Assembly (NCBI GenBank): GCA_947488755.1
Contig: CANLAD010000001.1
Coordinates: forward strand, 634,247 to 698,246
From: an uncultured Erythrobacter sp.
Lineage (GTDB): Bacteria > Pseudomonadota > Alphaproteobacteria > Sphingomonadales > Sphingomonadaceae
Length of the DNA stretch: 64,000 nt
Direction: 5' to 3'
Shown here: in pieces, positions 34,024 through 42,475 of the stretch
Layout: each line of letters opens with the position of its first letter
How positions within the stretch are numbered: position 1 is the stretch's first letter
Notes under the pieces: generated by a model
What the model was told of the DNA's origin: nothing
The model's database searches: none
The model's input: only the letters and a program-made list of their open reading frames with translations
Made by a program: the position numbers and the translations under genes

Positions 34024-35220
34024 TCAGATCATCTCCACCGCAACCGCCGTGGCTTCGCCGCCACCGATACACAGGCTGGCAACGCCCTTCGACTTGCCGC
34101 GCTCCTTTAGCGCGCCAAGCAGGGTCACGATGATCCGCGCGCCGCTCGCCCCGATCGGGTGGCCGAGCGCGGTGCCGCCGCCGTTCACGTTGATCTTTTC
34201 ATGCGGGATGTTGAGATCGCGCATCGCGAACATCGCGACGCAGGCGAAGGCTTCGTTGACTTCGAACAGGTCGACATCGTCCACGCTCCAGCCTGCCTGG
34301 TCGAGTACCTTCTGGATCGCCGGAATTGGCGCGGTCGTGAACTTGGACGGTTCGTGCGCGTGCGCGGCGGTGGCGACGATCCGTGCGACCGGTGTCAACC
34401 CCTTGTGCCGCGCAACGCTCTCGCGAGTCAGCACCAGCGCCGCCGCACCGTCGGAAATGGAACTGGAGGTCGCCGCGGTGATCGTCCCGTCCTTGGCGAA
34501 GGCGGGGCGCAGCTGCGGGATCTTGTCCGGGCGTCCCTTGCCCGGCTGCTCGTCATGCTCGACCATGTGCTCGCCCTTGCGGGTCTTGACTGTGACCGCG
34601 ACCACTTCGCCATCGAACGCGCCGCTCTCGATCGCCTTGTTCGCGCGTTCGAGCGAGGTGATGGAATACTGGTCCATATCCTCGCGCGTCATCTGGTATT
34701 CGTCGGCGGTTTCCTGCGCGAACGTGCCCATCGCGCGCCCTTCCTCATAGGCGTCTTCCAGCCCGTCGAGGAACATGTGATCGTAAGTGGTGTCATGCCC
34801 CAGCCGAGCGCCCGAGCGGTGCTTTTTCAGCAGATACGGCGCGTTGGTCATGCTCTCCATCCCGCCTGCAAGCACGAGATCGACCGTGCCGCTCGCCAGC
34901 GCTTCGGATCCCATGATGACGGTCTGCATCCCTGATCCGCACACCTTGTTCACTGTGGTCGCCTCGACCGATTTGGGCAGGCCGCCCTTGATCGCCGCCT
35001 GCCGTGCGGGCGCCTGGCCCAGTCCTGCAGGCAACACGCAGCCCATGTAGGCGCGGTCGATATCCGCTCCGTCTGCACCAGAGCGCTCAACTGCGGCCTT
35101 CACCGCCGTCGCGCCCAGATCTGTCGCGGAAGCGTCGGCCAGCGCGCCCTGCATTCCGCCCATCGGCGTGCGTGCGTAGGAGAGGATGACGATCGGGTCT
35201 TCGGCGGAGAACTGGGCCAT
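34024..35220 (-). CDS. Acetyl-CoA C-acetyltransferase (thiolase)
   Basis: About 398 residues from the ATG at 35220 (MAQFSAEDPIVILSYARTPMG); the in-frame upstream extension lacks family resemblance. The active-site cysteine is in VNKVCGSGMQT. The histidine motif is GGGTALGHPIGASGAR, and the second cysteine is in CIGGGEATAVAVE at the C-terminus. The enzyme makes or cleaves acetoacetyl-CoA in ketone, polyhydroxyalkanoate or fatty-acid metabolism. It is divergent from the aldehyde dehydrogenase gene. No phaB or other partner gene is adjacent. Confidence 0.93.
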   Translation of the reverse strand: MAQFSAEDPIVILSYARTPMGGMQGALADASATDLGATAVKAAVERSGADGADIDRAYMGCVLPAGLGQAPARQAAIKGGLPKSVEATTVNKVCGSGMQTVIMGSEALASGTVDLVLAGGMESMTNAPYLLKKHRSGARLGHDTTYDHMFLDGLEDAYEEGRAMGTFAQETADEYQMTREDMDQYSITSLERANKAIESGAFDGEVVAVTVKTRKGEHMVEHDEQPGKGRPDKIPQLRPAFAKDGTITAATSSSISDGAAALVLTRESVARHKGLTPVARIVATAAHAHEPSKFTTAPIPAIQKVLDQAGWSVDDVDLFEVNEAFACVAMFAMRDLNIPHEKINVNGGGTALGHPIGASGARIIVTLLGALKERGKSKGVASLCIGGGEATAVAVEMI

Positions 35221-35387
35221 GGGGTGTGTCCTTACAAATGGGGAGGAAATGCTGCGTTCGGACCTAATGCTCAGGTGCAGGGATATCAATGTGGAGAAGG
35301 GCCGCAGGCGTATTTCCTTGCGCCGCACCCCTGCCATGCGCCAAGATCGGTCGCAAACCAAAACGCATTGACCGAATGGAGAGACAC

Positions 35388-36818
35388 ATGGCCGACGACA
35401 AACGCGACGAATTGGAACGTCTGCTGAAACTCCAGCGCGACGCCTTCACCGCCTCGCGCCCCGAAAGCATGAACATGCGCAAGGACCGGATCAAGCGCGC
35501 GATCGCGCTGCTGAAGGATCACGGCGAGGCGCTGTGCATCGCGATGAGCGCCGATTTCGGCAATCGCGCGATGGAACAGAGCATGGTGACCGATATTGCC
35601 GGGACGGTTGCGCTGGGCAAGGATACACTCAAGCACATGGACAATTGGGCCAAGACCGACAAACGCTCGGTCCAGTTCCCGCTCGGCCTGCTCGGGGCCA
35701 AGGCCGAAGTGCGCTATGAACCCAAGGGCGTGATCGGTATCCTCAGCCCGTGGAACTTCCCGGTGAACCTGGCTTTTGCGCCGCTGATGCAGGTGCTGGC
35801 GGCAGGCAATCGCGCGATGATAAAGCCATCCGAATTCACCGAGCGCACCAGCGGATTGATGGCGGAGCTGGTGGCGGAATATTTCACGGCCGACGAAGTC
35901 ACCGTCATCACCGGCGGGCCCGAAGTGGCGGCGGCGTTCTCCTCGCTGGCGTTCGATCATCTGGTCTTTACCGGTTCGACGGAGACCGGGCGCCGGGTAA
36001 TGCAGGCGGCGGCGGAGAACCTGGTGCCGGTCACGCTGGAACTGGGCGGCAAATCGCCCGTCATCATGGGCCGCAGTGCCGATTTCGAGAAAGCGGGTGA
36101 GCGGATCGCGCTGGGCAAGATGATGAATGCAGGGCAAATCTGCCTCTCGCCCGACTACATGTACGTGCCCGAGGACAAGCAGGACGAAGCGGTCGCGGGC
36201 GTCTCCAACGGAGTCGCCGCGATGTATCCCACGCTGCTGGATAATGACGATTATGCCTCAATCGTATCTGACCGGCATTTCGACCGCCTCAAAGGGTTGG
36301 TGGAGGATGCGCGCGACAAAGGCGCAGAGGTGATCGAGGTCAATCCGGGCAACGAGGACTTTTCGAGCGCCAACCAGCGCAAGATGCCGCTGACCATCCT
36401 CAAGAACGTCACCGATGACATGACCGCGATGCAGGAGGAAATCTTCGGACCCGTCCTTCCGGTCAAGACCTACAAGGCGATCGATCAGGCGATTGACTAC
36501 GTTAACGAGAACGACCGACCGCTGGGTCTCTACTACTTCGGCCAGAACGAGGACGAGCAGGAGCGCGTGCTGAACCGCACGGTGTCGGGCGGAGTGACGA
36601 CAAACGACGTGATCTTCCACGTCTCGATGCACGATCTGCCCTTTGGCGGGATCGGACCGTCGGGCATCGGCAGATATCACGCGCAGGAAGGCTTCCGCGA
36701 ATTCAGCCACGCCCGCGCCATCTATCATCAGCCCAAGATCGACGTCGCCAAGCTGGCCGGGTTCAAGCCACCCTATGGCAAGGCAACGCGAAAGGCGGCG
36801 GCTGCGCAGATGAAATGA
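35388..36818 (+). CDS. calB: Coniferyl aldehyde dehydrogenase
   Basis: About 476 residues from the ATG at 35388 (MADDKRDELERLLKLQRDAF), with GGAGAG upstream. It is an NAD(P)-dependent aldehyde dehydrogenase: the cofactor motif is VFTGSTETGRRV, the general base lies in TLELGGKSPVIM, and the nucleophilic cysteine is in NAGQICLSPDYMYVP. The class 3-like short C-terminus and the SPWNFPVNLAFAPL segment match coniferyl aldehyde dehydrogenases, which oxidise lignin-derived or fatty aldehydes. The real substrate may be a long-chain aldehyde. It converges with the orphan gene 9 bases away. Confidence 0.88.
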   Translation: MADDKRDELERLLKLQRDAFTASRPESMNMRKDRIKRAIALLKDHGEALCIAMSADFGNRAMEQSMVTDIAGTVALGKDTLKHMDNWAKTDKRSVQFPLGLLGAKAEVRYEPKGVIGILSPWNFPVNLAFAPLMQVLAAGNRAMIKPSEFTERTSGLMAELVAEYFTADEVTVITGGPEVAAAFSSLAFDHLVFTGSTETGRRVMQAAAENLVPVTLELGGKSPVIMGRSADFEKAGERIALGKMMNAGQICLSPDYMYVPEDKQDEAVAGVSNGVAAMYPTLLDNDDYASIVSDRHFDRLKGLVEDARDKGAEVIEVNPGNEDFSSANQRKMPLTILKNVTDDMTAMQEEIFGPVLPVKTYKAIDQAIDYVNENDRPLGLYYFGQNEDEQERVLNRTVSGGVTTNDVIFHVSMHDLPFGGIGPSGIGRYHAQEGFREFSHARAIYHQPKIDVAKLAGFKPPYGKATRKAAAAQMK

Positions 36819-36827
36819 CGGTGTGCC

Positions 36828-37583
36828 TCAAGCAGCGTTTGCTTTGAGCTTCTTCACGTCGTCCCAGAACTGTATGGGATCAATCATCGACATCGGGACG
36901 GCGCATTCCGCCACGATATTTGCCATCGTCAGCGGATCCATGTTTGGAGCGGCCTTGTCGAGCGCTTTGCCGATAGCAAAGCCCATCGCAGCGGGTCGGT
37001 AATCCACCGCGAGCTGGACCGTATCGAACGCATTTTCGGCTTGCGGCCATGCGATCCGGGCAAGTTCCAGCGGCGAAGCACCGGGCCTGTGTTCATCAGC
37101 GATGCGCGGCACGCCGAACTGCGGCGTTCCAACCGTCTGCATCGCGTGCGAAATGGGCTCGTGCAGGAAGTCATGCTCGATCGCGGCGCCATGCTTCATG
37201 GCATAAGGGAGCGCGATGTTGAGCAGTGAAATCTGGCTCTCGTAGAGGTAGCGGCTCGGCAGATCGCCACAAAAGTACTTCGTGCCGTCGACTTCCTGTT
37301 CAAGAATAAGGTTGCCGCCCACGGATTGCCTTCGCAAGAAATCCCATTCGATGAGAGACGTGGCGATGCAGGTCACACCGCCCGCGGAAGCCAGCAGGCC
37401 AAGAAAGTTTTCAATTCCGACCGCATCTCCGTTCTGCGCCAGTTGTTGGTAGCAGAGTTCGAAAAAGAACTCGCCAGCGACTTTGGCATGGTCGAGCGTT
37501 GCTACATAGCCTTGGTCCTCGTTGAGTTCCTCGAGCGTGGTTATTTTCTTTGGGGCAGGCGTGACCCCTTTGCGACCGAACAT
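36828..37583 (-). CDS. Hypothetical protein, unknown family
   Basis: A 251-residue cytoplasmic-looking protein with no signal peptide or membrane segment. The composition is balanced and helical; the longest hydrophobic run is in SRYLYESQISLLNIALPYAM. Two tryptophans and several cysteines (CYQQLA, TCIATS, FCGD, ECAV) are scattered without a metal motif. I recognise no domain. The reading frame is open throughout, starts with ATG, and base composition is somewhat lower in G+C than in the flanking aldehyde dehydrogenase and nuo genes. It is transcribed away from the nuo promoter region, so it may share regulatory sequence with that operon. Confidence 0.7.
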   Translation of the reverse strand: MFGRKGVTPAPKKITTLEELNEDQGYVATLDHAKVAGEFFFELCYQQLAQNGDAVGIENFLGLLASAGGVTCIATSLIEWDFLRRQSVGGNLILEQEVDGTKYFCGDLPSRYLYESQISLLNIALPYAMKHGAAIEHDFLHEPISHAMQTVGTPQFGVPRIADEHRPGASPLELARIAWPQAENAFDTVQLAVDYRPAAMGFAIGKALDKAAPNMDPLTMANIVAECAVPMSMIDPIQFWDDVKKLKANAA

Positions 37584-37706
37584 AGTGACCCCTCTTATCT
37601 TGCTGTGTATCGCCGTATTAGAAGACGGGGGGTGGTGAATCTTTCGTCAAAGCTGGGCGGCGGCACGCACGTCTTTTCGATTAAGATATGCCCGACCGCC
37701 CTTCGA

Positions 37707-37720
37707 TTTGTTGCAACAAA
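37707..37720. promoter_or_regulatory. Perfect 14-base palindrome upstream of nuoA, possible operator
   Basis: TTTGTTGCAACAAA is identical to its reverse complement. It lies about 95 bases before the nuoA start, in the 230-base divergent region shared with the orphan gene. A site for a dimeric regulator is plausible, but no binding factor can be named from sequence. Confidence 0.35.
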
Positions 37721-37737
37721 GATGCGGTGCTTTGCCC

Positions 37738-37766
37738 GAGACGCGCCCTTGCGCGGCGGGCGTCTC
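37738..37766 (+). promoter_or_regulatory. Hairpin in the presumed nuo leader
   Basis: An inverted repeat GAGACGC ... GCGTCTC with a G+C-rich 15-base middle can form a stable stem about 48 bases before the nuoA start. There is no T-tract after it, so it does not look like a terminator. It may be a leader structure, or simply G+C-rich chance. Confidence 0.3.
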
Positions 37767-37813
37767 ACGCCTAATTGGCACGCACCCGCCGCGCAAAGCT
37801 TGGAAAAATCATC

Positions 37814-38188
37814 GTGATCGATCTCGAACAGTATCTGCCGATACTGATCTTCATCATTATCGCCTTCGGGCTGTCATGCCTGTTCGTGTTTCTGCCGATG
37901 GGCGTTTCGCGGCTCACCGGCTCGCACAATCCGAATGCCGACAAGCTGTCGGAGTACGAATGCGGCTTTCCTGCGTTCGAGGATGCGCGCAGCCAGTTCG
38001 ATGTGCGGTTCTACCTTGTCGCGATCAGTTTCATCATCTTCGATCTGGAAGCTGCGTTCCTGTTCCCATGGGCGGTGAGCCTGGGTGAGACCGGCTGGGT
38101 CGGCTGGATCGGCATGATGACCTTCCTCGGCATCCTCGCCATCGGCCTCGCTTACGAATGGAAGAAGGGAGCTCTGGACTGGGAATGA
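37814..38188 (+). CDS. nuoA: NADH-quinone oxidoreductase subunit A
   Basis: A 124-residue membrane subunit of complex I from a GTG ([19 protein letters not shown]); a TTG 13 codons upstream is in frame but gives a non-homologous leader. Three transmembrane helices are visible. The conserved segment [23 protein letters not shown] carries the cysteine and acidic residues of the quinone-site loop. It is the first gene of the complete nuo operon, and its stop overlaps nuoB (ATGA). Confidence 0.94.
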   Translation: MIDLEQYLPILIFIIIAFGLSCLFVFLPMGVSRLTGSHNPNADKLSEYECGFPAFEDARSQFDVRFYLVAISFIIFDLEAAFLFPWAVSLGETGWVGWIGMMTFLGILAIGLAYEWKKGALDWE

Positions 38189-38805
38189 GTACCGATCCGA
38201 ACAAAGACCCCGCTTTTGTTGGCGAAACCTCGCTGAACCCTGCTCTCGATGGGCAGCGGATGCGCGATGCCGCGTTGCCGACCGCGAAGGGCGGCGAAAC
38301 GCGCGCGCCGGATGCGGAATACTTCAACGCGATGCAGACCGAGGTGAATGACAAGGGCTTCCTCGTCACCTCGACTGAAGACCTGTTCCAGTGGGCGCGC
38401 ACCGGCTCGCTGTGGTGGATGACCTTCGGCCTTGCCTGCTGCGCGGTGGAGATGATCCACGTCAACATGCCGCGCTATGACATGGAGCGCTTCGGCGCCG
38501 CGCCGCGTGCCTCCCCGCGCCAGTCCGACGTGATGATCGTCGCGGGCACGCTTTGCAACAAGATGGCGCCTGCGCTGCGCAAGGTCTACGATCAGATGTC
38601 GGACCCGAAATACGTCATCAGCATGGGAAGCTGCGCCAATGGCGGCGGGTATTACCACTACAGCTACAGCGTCGTGCGCGGCTGCGATCGGATCGTTCCG
38701 GTCGACATCTACGTCCCCGGCTGTCCTCCGACGGCGGAGGCGCTGCTCTATGGCGTGATGCAATTGCAGCGCAAGATCCGCCGCATCGGGACGATCGAGC
38801 GGTAA
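38185..38805 (+). CDS. nuoB: NADH-quinone oxidoreductase subunit B
   Basis: About 206 residues from the ATG overlapping nuoA. It binds cluster N2, the last iron-sulfur centre before ubiquinone. Ligand cysteines lie in the tandem pair [10 protein letters not shown], then SMGSCANGG and [11 protein letters not shown]. The N-terminal ~55 residues are a variable leader before the conserved core. It acts in the peripheral arm next to NuoD. Confidence 0.95.
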   Translation: MSTDPNKDPAFVGETSLNPALDGQRMRDAALPTAKGGETRAPDAEYFNAMQTEVNDKGFLVTSTEDLFQWARTGSLWWMTFGLACCAVEMIHVNMPRYDMERFGAAPRASPRQSDVMIVAGTLCNKMAPALRKVYDQMSDPKYVISMGSCANGGGYYHYSYSVVRGCDRIVPVDIYVPGCPPTAEALLYGVMQLQRKIRRIGTIER

Positions 38806-38815
38806 GGCAAACAAG

Positions 38816-39697
38816 ATGACAGTCCTTCACTCCGCCCCCCGATACGCCTCGAACGAAGGCGTGCTCGACCGCGTCAGCGAAAGTATCAGCGTGTGGCTCG
38901 ATCAGGCCGAAGAGCAGCACGGCGAGATCATTTTCACTGTTCAGCGCGATGCGATCGAGAATGTCCTGCGCACCCTGCGCGACGATCACGATTATCAGCA
39001 GCTCATGGAGATTGCGGGCGCAGACTATCCCGACCGGCCCGAGCGGTTCGAGATGGTCTACATGCTGCTCAGCCTGACGAAGAACCATCGCGTCATGGTC
39101 AAGTGCTCCACCGACGAGGCGACGCCGGTGCCGACCGTCACGACGCTATGGCCCAATGCTGGCTGGCTCGAGCGTGAGGTGTTCGACATGTATGGCGTTG
39201 TGTTCGACGGCAATGCCGATCTGCGCCGTATCCTCACCGACTATGGCTTTGAAGGGCATCCGTTCCGCAAGGACTTTCCGATGACCGGCTATACCGAGCT
39301 GCGCTATTCCGAGGAGGAGAAGCGGGTTGTCTACGAGCCGGTCGAACTGGCGCAGGAAATGCGGACCTTCGATTTTCTCAGCCCCTGGGAGGGTGCGGAC
39401 TACACGCTGCCGGGCGACGAAAAAGCGGGCGATTTGACAAAGGGCGCGCCGCCGATCGACGATCCCAAGGTCACCGAAGGGCCGGAAGATACCGGCGCCG
39501 GCCCCAACGCAACAGACCGCGCCGAGGAAGGCACCGCCGCCGTGCCGCCCGACATGATCGAGCTCGACATCACCGACGACGACCGCGCGCCCGATCCCAC
39601 CGAAAACCGCCCCGACCGCGAACCGTCCAAGGGCGACGTGCGCGGCACCAAGGCTGCGACCGAGCCAGCCAACGAATCCGGGGAGGGCGAGGACTAG
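38816..39697 (+). CDS. nuoC: NADH-quinone oxidoreductase subunit C with long acidic C-terminal tail
   Basis: The 293-residue protein has the NuoC (30-kDa subunit) core in residues 1-200. Core motifs are [48 protein letters not shown] and the terminal [11 protein letters not shown]. NuoC joins NuoD to the peripheral arm. Residues of about 201-293 form a hydrophilic tail rich in Asp, Glu, Pro and Gly with no predicted fold. That roughly 90-residue extension is beyond the usual length of about 200. The gene starts 10 bases after nuoB. Confidence 0.94.
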   Translation: MTVLHSAPRYASNEGVLDRVSESISVWLDQAEEQHGEIIFTVQRDAIENVLRTLRDDHDYQQLMEIAGADYPDRPERFEMVYMLLSLTKNHRVMVKCSTDEATPVPTVTTLWPNAGWLEREVFDMYGVVFDGNADLRRILTDYGFEGHPFRKDFPMTGYTELRYSEEEKRVVYEPVELAQEMRTFDFLSPWEGADYTLPGDEKAGDLTKGAPPIDDPKVTEGPEDTGAGPNATDRAEEGTAAVPPDMIELDITDDDRAPDPTENRPDREPSKGDVRGTKAATEPANESGEGED

Positions 39698-39699
39698 AC

Positions 39700-40905
39700 A
39701 TGCAACTGGAAGAATCGCCGACCACTGACGGCAATGTCATCAACAATTACACTATCAATTTCGGCCCCCAGCACCCGGCCGCGCACGGCGTTTTGCGCAT
39801 GGTGATGGAGCTGGATGGCGAAGTGATCGAGCGCGTCGATCCGCATGTTGGCCTGCTCCACCGCGGGACCGAAAAGCTGATCGAGGAGAAGACCTACCTG
39901 CAGGCGCTGCCCTATTTCGACCGGCTCGATTACTGCTCTCCGCTGTGCATGGAGCACTCCTACGTCCTCGCGATCGAGAAGCTGCTCAATATCGAGGTTC
40001 CCGAGCGTGCGCAGTATCTGCGCGTCCTGTTCGCCGAGCTGACGCGCATCTGCAATCACATGCTCAACATGGGCGCGCATGTGCTCGATGTGGGTGCGTT
40101 CACACCGAACCTGTGGATCATGGACTTGCGCGAAGACTGCATGAACTTCTTCGAGCGCGCGTCGGGCGCGCGGATGCACTCCGCCTGGTATCGTCCCGGC
40201 GGCGTCCATCAGGATGTGCCCGAAAAGCTGCTGGTCGATATCGGCGACTGGCTCGACAATCGGTTCTTCCAGCTGTTCGACGATGCGATGAGCCTCGTGC
40301 TCGACAACCGCATCTTCAAGCAGCGCAATGTCGATATCGCCGTGGTGAGCCGCGACGATGCGGTGGCGTGGGGCTTTAGCGGCCCGATGATCCGCGCGGC
40401 GGGCATTCCGTGGGATCTGCGCAAGTCGCAGCCCTACGACGTTTATGACCGGATGGAGTTCGACATTCCCGTTGGCACCAATTCCGACTGCTACGACCGT
40501 TTCATGGTGCGGGTGAAGGAAGTGCGTGAGAGCGCCAAGATCATCCGCCAGTGCCTTCGCGACATCCCCGAAGGCCCGATTGCCAGCATTGATGGCAAGG
40601 TATCGCCGCCGTCGCGCGGGAAGATGAAGCAGTCGATGGAAGCGCTGATCCACCACTTCAAGCTCTACACCGAAGGCTTCCACGTGCCCGCGGGCGAAGT
40701 CTACGTCGCGACCGAAAGCCCCAAGGGGGAGTTCGGCGTCTATCTGGTGAGCGATGGCACCAACAAGCCCTACCGCTGCAAGATCCGCCCCACCGCCTTC
40801 AGCCACCTGCAGGCGATGGACATGATGTGCAAGGGCCACATGCTCCCCGACGCAACCGCCATCCTAGGCGCGATCGATGTGGTGTTTGGGGAGTGTGATC
40901 GGTGA
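39700..40905 (+). CDS. nuoD: NADH-quinone oxidoreductase subunit D
   Basis: This 401-residue 49-kDa subunit lines the quinone pocket. Family landmarks include [21 protein letters not shown] near the N-terminus, [37 protein letters not shown] and the C-terminal [20 protein letters not shown]. It begins two bases after nuoC, and its stop overlaps the start of the extra gene that follows (GTGA). Confidence 0.96.
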   Translation: MQLEESPTTDGNVINNYTINFGPQHPAAHGVLRMVMELDGEVIERVDPHVGLLHRGTEKLIEEKTYLQALPYFDRLDYCSPLCMEHSYVLAIEKLLNIEVPERAQYLRVLFAELTRICNHMLNMGAHVLDVGAFTPNLWIMDLREDCMNFFERASGARMHSAWYRPGGVHQDVPEKLLVDIGDWLDNRFFQLFDDAMSLVLDNRIFKQRNVDIAVVSRDDAVAWGFSGPMIRAAGIPWDLRKSQPYDVYDRMEFDIPVGTNSDCYDRFMVRVKEVRESAKIIRQCLRDIPEGPIASIDGKVSPPSRGKMKQSMEALIHHFKLYTEGFHVPAGEVYVATESPKGEFGVYLVSDGTNKPYRCKIRPTAFSHLQAMDMMCKGHMLPDATAILGAIDVVFGECDR

Positions 40906-41360
40906 GAAGATGGTTGGTCCTTGCGGTAGCGTTGGCCCACGCAACCCCCGTAGTTGCGACACCGCCAGAGCTTATGGCCGTGCCGATCAGGACGGTTTAC
41001 AACGACCTTCTTGATGCACTCGCTCTAGAGGGAGGAGTCGACCAACTTCAGCAGCTTCACCGATTGTTGGCGGAAAATGTTCGTATCCGGGAAAACGGTG
41101 AAGAGTTGTCGCGGGAAGAATGGCTCGAGCGTCAGGGCGGTGGTTATGTTTACAATGCCAGAATGACTATTCGCGATGTCTACTGGTCGGGAAATCGAAT
41201 TATCGTTGTTCAGAAGAGCGAACCTCTTGAAACTCCGAAGCCCGGGCCATGTTGTCCTACAGAAAGCAGCTTTGTCACATCTTTCTTCGTTGACAACGGC
41301 TATATCGTCTCGATCGATGCATCGGGCCCAGTGAACCGGACCTTTGGAAGCAACGACTGA
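40902..41360 (+). CDS. Exported NTF2/SnoaL-like small protein inserted in the nuo operon
   Basis: A 152-residue protein not belonging to complex I, starting at a GTG that overlaps the nuoD stop and ending on the nuoE ATG (TGATG). The N-terminus is a signal peptide ([18 protein letters not shown]). The rest resembles an NTF2/SnoaL-like fold: [20 protein letters not shown], then a twisted-sheet pattern [18 protein letters not shown] and [18 protein letters not shown] pair is in GPCCPTES. Base composition is visibly lower in G+C than nuoD and nuoE. The function is unknown; a periplasmic role in complex I assembly is only conjecture. Confidence 0.75.
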   Translation: MRRWLVLAVALAHATPVVATPPELMAVPIRTVYNDLLDALALEGGVDQLQQLHRLLAENVRIRENGEELSREEWLERQGGGYVYNARMTIRDVYWSGNRIIVVQKSEPLETPKPGPCCPTESSFVTSFFVDNGYIVSIDASGPVNRTFGSND

Positions 41361-42028
41361 TGGCTGACCGCACACCCGCACCCGATACGCCGGAACTCCG
41401 CGAGCGCTGGGGCGATTTTGCCTGGGCGTCGGAGAACAAGCGACAAGCCGACAAGCACATCGCCAAATACCCCGAAGGCCGTCAGAAATCGGCGGTGATG
41501 CCGCTGCTCGATCTGGCGCAGCGACAGGTGGGCGAGGAAACCGATACGCAGGGCTGGCTGCCCATGCCGGTGATCGAATACGTTGCCGACTATCTCGATA
41601 TGCCCGCGATCCGCGTGCTCGAAGTCGCGACGTTCTATTTCATGTACAACATGACGCCGGTGGGCAAATATCACGTGCAGGTCTGTGGCACGACGCCGTG
41701 CATGCTGCGCGGTTCGGACGACATCATCGCCGCCTGCAAACGGCGCGGGATGAAGTTCGGAAAGGTCTCCGAAGACGGGTTGTGGACCCTGACCGAGGTC
41801 GAATGCATGGGCTCATGCGCGACCGCTCCGATGGTTCAGATCAACGACGACAATTACGAAGACCTGACGTCCGAACGGCTCGACGCGGTGCTCGATGCGC
41901 TGGCGAAGGGCGAGCAGCCCAAGCCCGGTACGCAGGAGCCCGGGCGGCACACGTCCGAGCCAAGCGGCGGTGTCACCACGCTGCCGGAAATGGTCGATGC
42001 GAACCATGATTATCGGGGCGAGTGGTGA
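41360..42028 (+). CDS. nuoE: NADH-quinone oxidoreductase subunit E
   Basis: This 222-residue 24-kDa subunit binds [2Fe-2S] cluster N1a. The four ligands are in CGTTPC and CMGSCATAPM. It couples with NuoF at the NADH end of the peripheral arm. The C-terminal 35 residues are a variable hydrophilic tail ending in HDYRGEW. It is translationally coupled to the upstream extra gene. A palindromic repeat begins 24 bases after its stop. Confidence 0.95.
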   Translation: MADRTPAPDTPELRERWGDFAWASENKRQADKHIAKYPEGRQKSAVMPLLDLAQRQVGEETDTQGWLPMPVIEYVADYLDMPAIRVLEVATFYFMYNMTPVGKYHVQVCGTTPCMLRGSDDIIAACKRRGMKFGKVSEDGLWTLTEVECMGSCATAPMVQINDDNYEDLTSERLDAVLDALAKGEQPKPGTQEPGRHTSEPSGGVTTLPEMVDANHDYRGEW

Positions 42029-42051
42029 TGGTCTTATCCTGCCTCACTACT

Positions 42052-42130
42052 CGTCATTGCGAGGAGCCGCAGGCGACGCGGCAATCAAGTCCCGTCGGAT
42101 CTGGATTGCTTCGCTACGCTCGCAATGACG
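42052..42130. repeat. REP-like palindromic element, copy 1 (inverted)
   Basis: A 79-base imperfect palindrome bounded by CGTCATTGCGAGG and CGCTCGCAATGACG. Its reverse complement matches copies 2 and 3 (43769-43847, 46050-46129), differing only around the middle. The shared blocks are CGTCATTGCGAGCGTAGCGA, AGCAATCCAG and the GCCGCGTCGCCTGCGGCTCC block. It lies between nuoE and the two small membrane genes. Confidence 0.85.
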
Positions 42131-42149
42131 GCAAAGTGAAGTCCCGCTG

Positions 42150-42290
42150 ATGGAAATCCTCACCGTCATCGTCGCGCTGGCGATCGCCGTTATCGCGTTC
42201 AAATTCCTGATGGGCCTACTGCGCATCGGCGTGCTTGTTGCTATGGTGATCGTTGGCGCGATCCTCGCCACGCGAGGAGGCTTCGCGTGA
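42150..42290 (+). CDS. 46-residue small membrane protein in the nuo operon
   Basis: A short ORF from ATG 42150 to TGA 42290. The product (MEILTVIVALAIAVIAFKFL then MGLLRIGVLVAMVIVGAILA, ending TRGGFA) is almost wholly hydrophobic, with two candidate membrane helices. Its stop overlaps the GTG of the next small gene. No ribosome binding site better than GTGAAG is obvious. The frame is open only because of good codon use for a membrane protein. I recognise no family. Confidence 0.65.
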   Translation: MEILTVIVALAIAVIAFKFLMGLLRIGVLVAMVIVGAILATRGGFA

Positions 42291-42475
42291 ATACCGTAAC
42301 GCTCGCCATGATGGTCGCGGGACTCGCGGCCTTCGCCGCTGGCGCGATGCTGGCCGCGACGGGTGACCGGATGCTCGGCATCGCACTGATGGTTGCCGGG
42401 CTGGTTTTGCAGGTGCTGACGCTGCGGCGGCTCAAGAAGTACAAAAAAAAGGGTTCCTACGATGCTGGCAGATAA
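42287..42475 (+). CDS. 62-residue small membrane protein in the nuo operon
   Basis: It starts at a GTG overlapping the preceding 46-residue gene (GTGA), with GAGGAGG 8-14 bases upstream as a strong ribosome binding site. The protein ([20 protein letters not shown], then [22 protein letters not shown]) has two helices and a very basic tail [17 protein letters not shown]. Its last 14 bases overlap the nuoF start, so nuoF translation is probably coupled to it. No family is recognised. Confidence 0.7.
   Translation: MNTVTLAMMVAGLAAFAAGAMLAATGDRMLGIALMVAGLVLQVLTLRRLKKYKKKGSYDAGR

Noticed and set aside
32834-34750. A 638-codon open frame on the plus strand across the dehydrogenase, SH3 and thiolase genes
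   Set aside because: It overlaps three well-supported genes, changes character along its length and has no domain.
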